This document shows, piece after piece, positions 13,474-16,898 of a stretch of 16,898 bases of DNA. This DNA is from Microcaldota archaeon (GTDB taxonomy: Archaea > Micrarchaeota > Micrarchaeia > Micrarchaeales > Micrarchaeaceae): positions 1 to 16,898 of the forward strand of contig DAHXLV010000039.1 of NCBI GenBank assembly GCA_027365815.1. Reading direction: 5' to 3'. The notes beneath the pieces were generated by a model. It saw only the letters and a program-made list of their open reading frames with translations, was not told the origin of the DNA and ran no database searches. Made by a program: the position numbers and the translations under genes. Numbering within the stretch: position 1 is the stretch's first letter; each line of letters starts with the position of its first letter.

Positions 13474-13809
13474 ATGGAAACCGCAGACAGCGTGGATGAG
13501 ATAGAGCTGAAGGATGCGCTAGAGCTTGTCAACTCCGGCAAATCCATATTCGTTTGGATAGGGGGCTGGACCACGACGCCGCTGGCCGAGCTGCTTGAGA
13601 TAGACCGCAGCAAGGTCGTAGACGAGAGCCCGTTCAAGCTGATACTGGACGAGAAGGAATACCCTGAAGAGCTAAAGAGATATGAGCGGCCAATATTCGT
13701 GTGCGAGCACGGCGTGAGCTCTTACGAGCTCGTGAAGGAGCTTTCAGCCAGGGGAATAAAGAGCTACAGCCTCAAGGGCGGCATGGCTGGCATACGCCAA
13801 TGGGCCTAG
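13474..13809 (+). CDS. rhodanese-like sulfurtransferase domain protein
   Basis: A 111-residue single rhodanese domain, the usual size for stand-alone members. The active-site loop is CEHGVSS (Cys77-Ser83) in IFVCEHGVSS, followed by the helix YELVKELSARGI and the C-terminal KGGMAGIRQW, which matches the typical GG-x-x-x-W ending. The N-terminus (DEIELKDALELVNSGKSIFVWIG) fits the first helix and strand, although the usual Asp-hRxxxE motif after the first strand is replaced by WIGGWTTTPLAEL. The active Cys could carry a persulfide; the sulfur acceptor is unknown. Sulfur supply to LipA or tRNA modification would be possible uses, but no neighbour proves it. Confidence 0.85.
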   Translation: METADSVDEIELKDALELVNSGKSIFVWIGGWTTTPLAELLEIDRSKVVDESPFKLILDEKEYPEELKRYERPIFVCEHGVSSYELVKELSARGIKSYSLKGGMAGIRQWA

Positions 13810-13869
13810 AATCCCGAAGTTTCCAGATACCCTTTTAGCCTTTGGGTGGGTTACTTATCTGGTAGTAAA

Positions 13870-14178
13870 ATGCCATCGCACCAGCCAAAGCAGGATAGCA
13901 CAGGGGGAGTAGTCTACATCCTCACTTATCTGTTCATATGGCTTTCTGGGCTCATAGTATACGTCACGGAGGGCCAGATGAGCAAGCGCGCTAGGTTCCA
14001 CGCGCTCCAGTCGATATTCCTCGGGATAATAATTTTTGTTTTCGTTTTCATACCAGTGCTGGACGTAGTAGGGATCGCGCTGTGGGTTTTTGGGATTATA
14101 GTAGGCGTGATCGCATCGACAGGCAAGGACATCGTCATTCCGTGGGTTGGAGGATATGCGAAACGTTATTCTAAATAA
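13870..14178 (+). CDS. DUF4870/Tic20-like small membrane protein
   Basis: A 102-residue membrane protein with three hydrophobic segments (about 14-33, 47-64 and 65-84). The motif RARFHALQSIFLG (40-52) between the first and second segments is the conserved core of the DUF4870/Tic20-like family, in which small membrane proteins of this length are common; their role is unknown. The ATG at 13870 is preferred; an upstream GTG at 13846 would add 8 residues. A weak TATA-like stretch (CTTTTAG, about 13832-13838) lies upstream. The parvulin gene begins 9 bases after its stop, so the two are probably co-transcribed. Confidence 0.8.
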   Translation: MPSHQPKQDSTGGVVYILTYLFIWLSGLIVYVTEGQMSKRARFHALQSIFLGIIIFVFVFIPVLDVVGIALWVFGIIVGVIASTGKDIVIPWVGGYAKRYSK

Positions 14179-14187
14179 TGTGATCTG

Positions 14188-14463
14188 ATGGCAAACAAGA
14201 TACGGTGCGCGCACATACTTGTGGAAAAGCAATCTTTGGCGAATGAGATACACGAGAGGATAATCAAGGGGGAAAGCTTCGCCAAGATGGCAGAGCAGTA
14301 CTCGATAGACGGCACGAGGAAGAGGGGAGGGGACCTCGGCTTCTTCGGCCACGGCGAGATGGTTCGCGAATTCGAGCAGGCGGCGTTCGCGCTTGATGTG
14401 GGGCAGGTATCCCCTGTTGTCAGGACACAATTCGGCTACCACATAATAAAACGGCTGGCGTGA
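14188..14463 (+). CDS. parvulin-type peptidyl-prolyl cis-trans isomerase
   Basis: A 91-residue stand-alone parvulin (PpiC) domain, the same size as E. coli PpiC. Family blocks: AHILVEK with the first core His (8-14), GESFAKMAEQYSID (28-41), GGDLGFFGHGEMV (47-59), EFEQAAFALDVGQVSPVV (61-78) and the C-terminal FGYHIIK with the second core His. There is no signal peptide, so it acts in the cytoplasm. It would speed cis/trans isomerisation of prolyl bonds during folding. GTGATC just before the ATG could serve as a ribosome binding site, and a 9-base gap from the membrane protein gene suggests co-transcription. Confidence 0.93.
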   Translation: MANKIRCAHILVEKQSLANEIHERIIKGESFAKMAEQYSIDGTRKRGGDLGFFGHGEMVREFEQAAFALDVGQVSPVVRTQFGYHIIKRLA

Positions 14464-14474
14464 ACCCGCAAGGC

Positions 14475-14482
14475 ATTAATAA
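14475..14482 (+). promoter_or_regulatory. TATA box of the ABC transporter operon
   Basis: ATTAATAA is centred about 31 bases before the ATG at 14510, predicting a start near 14505 and a very short leader. Confidence 0.5.
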
Positions 14483-14509
14483 GGCGCAGGTCAAATCTTT
14501 CTGACCAAT

Positions 14510-15349
14510 ATGATAGAAGCCAGGGCGCTCAAAAAACGCTACAGCGATGGCACGGTCGCGCTCAACTCGGTCAGCTTCAGGCTCGACAAGAAGATAAGCG
14601 CCATAATAGGGAGGAACGGCGCTGGGAAGACGACGCTGATGAAGATACTGTCGACGCAGATGCTACCAACATCAGGCACGGCTAGCATAGATGGCCTCGA
14701 CATAATAAGCGAAGCCGACAGGATCAGGAAGATTGCCGTGAGCATACCCCAGGAGGCCAGGCCCGTGGACTACATGCCAGCCATCGACTGCGTCAAGCTG
14801 TATTTGGCGGCAAGGGGATTCGGGCGGCTAAAGGCAAAGGCGGCCGCGGAGAAAGCGCTCCGCACAGTCGGCCTTGGCGACGCCATGGACAAGCTGGCGT
14901 ACGAGCTCTCCGGCGGCATGAAGAGGAAGGTTTTCGTAGCCATGGCCATAGCCTCAGATGCTGACATGATATTCCTGGATGAACCGACGACCGGGCTCGA
15001 CCCTTTCTCCAGGGTCGAGGTCTGGTCCGCGATAAGGGCGATAAAGGGGCAGGTGATACTCACAACACATTACATGGAGGAGGCACAGGCGCTCTCGGAG
15101 GACGTGCTGATGATAGATTCAGGGAAGGTACTTGCGCACGATGCTGTAGAGAGGCTGCTGAAGCCGTTCAACGGCCTTGTCAGGGTAGAGAGCCAGCGCA
15201 AGAGCCGATCGTCATACAAGGTCGGGAATACCTGGATATCGTATGTCAAGAAAGGGAATGCCAAGGCCATGGTCGGGCGAGGAGATATCATCAAGCCGGT
15301 AACACTTGACGACCTTTTCATAAAAAGAGGCGTGAACCTTGAATCCTAA
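14510..15349 (+). CDS. ABC transporter ATP-binding protein (ABC-2 / DrrA type)
   Basis: A 279-residue ABC ATPase with a complete set of motifs: Walker A GRNGAGKTT (34-42), Q-loop Gln81 (SIPQEARP), signature LSGGMKRK (133-140), Walker B MIFLDEPTTGLD (153-164) and the H-loop His187 (LTTHYMEEA). A C-terminal extension of about 75 residues after the ATPase core is usual in drug/lipid-export ATPases of the DrrA/CcmA family. It energises the permease encoded next, whose TTG start overlaps this gene by 11 bases. The substrate is unknown. It starts 5' of a conventional TATA box, so this is a two-gene operon. Confidence 0.95.
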   Translation: MIEARALKKRYSDGTVALNSVSFRLDKKISAIIGRNGAGKTTLMKILSTQMLPTSGTASIDGLDIISEADRIRKIAVSIPQEARPVDYMPAIDCVKLYLAARGFGRLKAKAAAEKALRTVGLGDAMDKLAYELSGGMKRKVFVAMAIASDADMIFLDEPTTGLDPFSRVEVWSAIRAIKGQVILTTHYMEEAQALSEDVLMIDSGKVLAHDAVERLLKPFNGLVRVESQRKSRSSYKVGNTWISYVKKGNAKAMVGRGDIIKPVTLDDLFIKRGVNLES

Positions 15350-16061
15350 GTTCGTAAGCGCGCACGCATGGCTCACCGGAGGAGCGGCGCTTAGGTCCAA
15401 CTGGCTATACATGATAACAGGTATGGGCTTCCCGCTGTCGCTGCTGTTCGTGGTCGGCGTCCTTTCAGAAGGTTCACTCCTCCCTTATGCGCTCGCCGGC
15501 GGTCTAATTTCTATAGTAGCTACGAATGGCATATTTACCATGGCAGACCTCGGCATGTTCAAGTTCGAGTACATGTTCAAGGACCTGATAGTCACGACGA
15601 GGACGTCGCCAATGGACTACATGTTCGGCGTCATGCTGGCTGACTTCTTCTGGTCGATACCAAGCATTATACTCTACTTCGTATTAGATATTATTTTCCA
15701 CATATTTACGCCATACGCGTTTGTGATGACAATCATAGTGGCGTCGCTGGTTCTGCTGTCAACTGCATCCCTTGCCTTCGTGCTCACCAGCCTGGTTAAG
15801 CACCAGAGATTCGTATGGGCGATAACCGGAATGCTGTCGCTGGTGATGATGATATTCCCACCAACATTTTACCCGTACACATACCTGCCGCATCCGATAC
15901 TGCTTGCCCTTTCCATATCGCCGACGACGCCGGCAGCGGTGTTGGAACAGGGCTTCTTCGGCCTTGCCCCGACGCTGTGGTACATGTTTTACATACTTAT
16001 AGCCGAGACGGTGATACTTTTCCTGCTTGCGAAGTACCTGACCGTGTGGAGGGAGCGGTAA
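15339..16061 (+). CDS. ABC-2 type transporter permease
   Basis: A 240-residue integral membrane protein with about six hydrophobic segments (about 22-43, 49-66, 86-108, 119-147, 155-180 and 210-235), typical of ABC-2 permeases, including the family-like FPPTFYPYTYLP loop before the last part. It begins at TTG 15339 (NPKFVSAHAW), overlapping the ATPase gene by 11 bases, with GAGGCGTGA just upstream as a ribosome binding site; the first in-frame ATG is at codon 24, inside the first membrane segment. With the ATPase it forms an exporter. The substrate could be a drug, lipid or polysaccharide; the sequence does not tell. Confidence 0.9.
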   Translation: MNPKFVSAHAWLTGGAALRSNWLYMITGMGFPLSLLFVVGVLSEGSLLPYALAGGLISIVATNGIFTMADLGMFKFEYMFKDLIVTTRTSPMDYMFGVMLADFFWSIPSIILYFVLDIIFHIFTPYAFVMTIIVASLVLLSTASLAFVLTSLVKHQRFVWAITGMLSLVMMIFPPTFYPYTYLPHPILLALSISPTTPAAVLEQGFFGLAPTLWYMFYILIAETVILFLLAKYLTVWRER

Positions 16062-16134
16062 CGCAGATGCAGGATGATGGGGTTCGCACGCATACGCCAA
16101 TTGATTCCAGGTCATTTATAGGATATGCTATATG

Positions 16135-16142
16135 TTTATATA
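16135..16142 (+). promoter_or_regulatory. TATA box and ribosome binding site of the FMN reductase gene
   Basis: TTTATATA predicts a start near 16165; the leader of about 20 bases contains GGGTG (16175-16179) 5 bases before the ATG at 16185. This supports 16185 over an upstream in-frame ATG at 16125, which precedes the TATA box. The 123-base gap (16062-16184) holds nothing else I can identify. Confidence 0.55.
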
Positions 16143-16184
16143 TCATACTTGCCATTATCACAATATAACTACACGGGTGCATGC

Positions 16185-16799
16185 ATGGACGAAAAATTGA
16201 GGATAAAGGTAATTTTGGGCAGCGTGAGGAACGGCAGGTTTGGGGAAAGACCAGCATTGTGGGTATATGATTATCTATCCGGGCTTGAAGGCGTAGAAGC
16301 AGAGCTCCTTGATCTGAAGGAATACCCTATGCCGCTTTTCGACTCTGAGATATCGCCCGCATGGGCAAACAGGAAGTACAATAACGAAGTAGTGCAAAGG
16401 TGGTCGGCTAAAATAGATGCAGCTGACGGTTACATAATCGTCTCGCCAGAGTACAATCACGGATATTCCAGCGCGATCAAGAACGCATTGGACTGGATAG
16501 GGCCAGAATGGTACAAGAAGCCTGTCGGCTTTATAAGCTACGGGAGCGCTGGAGGGGCAAGGGCTATAGAGCAGCTACGCGGTGTAGCGATAGAGCTCAA
16601 GATGGTGCCGATAAGCAGGTCAATACACATACCTTGGGATTTCATCATGAAGGTCATGGACAACAAAGAGATAAAGAATGAAGAGCTGTTCGGGCCGCTT
16701 AGGAAGAGCGGAGGAGGGGATCTGCTACAGATATTCGTAGATGATCTTCTGTGGATGACAAGGGCGATGAAGCCTGCACGGGAATCGGCAACAAAATAA
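16185..16799 (+). CDS. NADPH-dependent FMN reductase-like flavoprotein
   Basis: A 204-residue flavodoxin-like protein of the NADPH-dependent FMN reductase family. The phosphate-binding loop is LGSVRNGRFGERP (11-23), the flavin-contacting block is SPEYNHGYSSAIKNALDW (87-104) and SYGSAGGARA (118-127) follows; these are the family hallmarks (GSxR and SPEYN). Members reduce FMN, quinones, azo compounds or chromate using NAD(P)H; the physiological substrate here is unknown. It has its own promoter and a short leader with a Shine-Dalgarno motif. It is followed 4 bases later by the 3' end of the tRNA-Ala gene on the opposite strand. Confidence 0.93.
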   Translation: MDEKLRIKVILGSVRNGRFGERPALWVYDYLSGLEGVEAELLDLKEYPMPLFDSEISPAWANRKYNNEVVQRWSAKIDAADGYIIVSPEYNHGYSSAIKNALDWIGPEWYKKPVGFISYGSAGGARAIEQLRGVAIELKMVPISRSIHIPWDFIMKVMDNKEIKNEELFGPLRKSGGGDLLQIFVDDLLWMTRAMKPARESATK

Positions 16800-16803
16800 G
16801 CAG

Positions 16804-16874
16804 TGGACTCGGCGGGAATCGCACCCGCGACTCGCCCTTGCGAAGGGCGTGTTTTACTACTATACTACGAGCCC
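16804..16874 (-). tRNA. tRNA-Ala (anticodon CGC)
   Basis: A 71-base tRNA without intron or encoded CCA. On the minus strand the acceptor stem GGGCTCG pairs with CGAGTCC and contains the G3:U70 wobble that identifies tRNA-Ala, followed by discriminator A73. The anticodon arm is CGCCC-TTCGCAA-GGGCG with anticodon CGC (bases 16842-16840), which reads GCG. The T stem is GCGGG/CCCGC. Odd points: the D stem has an A12-A23 mismatch, the D loop has A rather than G at position 18, and the T loop is TGCGATT, with G instead of the near-universal U at position 55. The likely TATA box would lie beyond the window edge. Confidence 0.93.
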
Positions 16875-16898
16875 GTAGACATACCAAGTATTTAAGGC

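Noticed and set aside
16888..16895. TTAAATAC-type sequence as promoter of the tRNA gene
   Set aside because: It is centred only about 17 bases before the tRNA 5' end, too close for an archaeal TATA box; the true promoter is probably outside the window.
1..16898. Insertion sequences, CRISPR arrays, attachment sites or replication origins
   Set aside because: I found no transposase or integrase, no spaced direct repeats, and no origin-like repeat cluster; the tRNA gene at the end shows no duplicated 3' segment in the window.

Overview
The window is archaeal chromosomal DNA, gene-dense and without insertion sequences, CRISPR arrays or phage genes. TATA-like boxes (for example TATAAATA and TTATATTA) lie about 25-30 bases before the expected transcript starts, so many genes appear leaderless or short-leadered. 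Genes inside operons overlap or carry Shine-Dalgarno motifs. Codon use is rich in AGG (Arg) and ATA (Ile), and the tRNA gene has no encoded CCA. A bacterial-type 2-oxoacid dehydrogenase complex together with a two-subunit lipoate ligase and lipoyl synthase is known from aerobic archaea such as Thermoplasma. The gene set would fit a Thermoplasmata or Micrarchaeota (ARMAN-like) organism, but no marker gene here settles this.

Region 1 (1-7254) starts with the tail of an unrecognised plus-strand gene. A minus-strand operon then reads, in transcription order: E1 alpha, E1 beta, E2, an SDR oxidoreductase, an FMN-barrel (PNPOx-like) protein, E3 (dihydrolipoamide dehydrogenase), a low-molecular-weight tyrosine-phosphatase-like protein and an alpha/beta hydrolase. 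Genes overlap or are separated by only a few bases. The SDR/PNPOx pair is visibly AT-richer than its flanks and looks like a cassette inserted between E2 and E3.

Region 2 (7255-10512) supplies the cofactor for region 1. It holds a divergently promoted unknown gene, a spermidine-synthase-fold methyltransferase-like gene, the two lipoate ligase genes (small LplB domain, then LplA catalytic domain, overlapping) and, convergent to them, lipA. LplA/LplB and LipA would lipoylate the single lipoyl domain of E2.

Region 3 (10538-13442) has a protein made of four tandem helix-turn-helix units, a four-TM protein with a cytoplasmic domain resembling half a phospholipase-D fold, an isochorismatase-fold protein lacking the family cysteine, and an unknown 98-residue protein. 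The HTH-repeat gene shares an identical 14-base promoter core with the unknown gene at 7358.

Region 4 (13474-16874) has a rhodanese-like protein, a Tic20/DUF4870-type membrane protein followed closely by a single-domain parvulin, a two-gene ABC-2 type exporter, an NADPH-dependent FMN reductase-like protein and a tRNA-Ala(CGC) gene with unusual D- and T-loop bases. No stretch of more than about 125 bases is without a gene.

No clearly new multi-gene system stands out. The best leads are the tandem-HTH protein with its shared promoter motif, the redox cassette inside the dehydrogenase operon, and the atypical tRNA-Ala.
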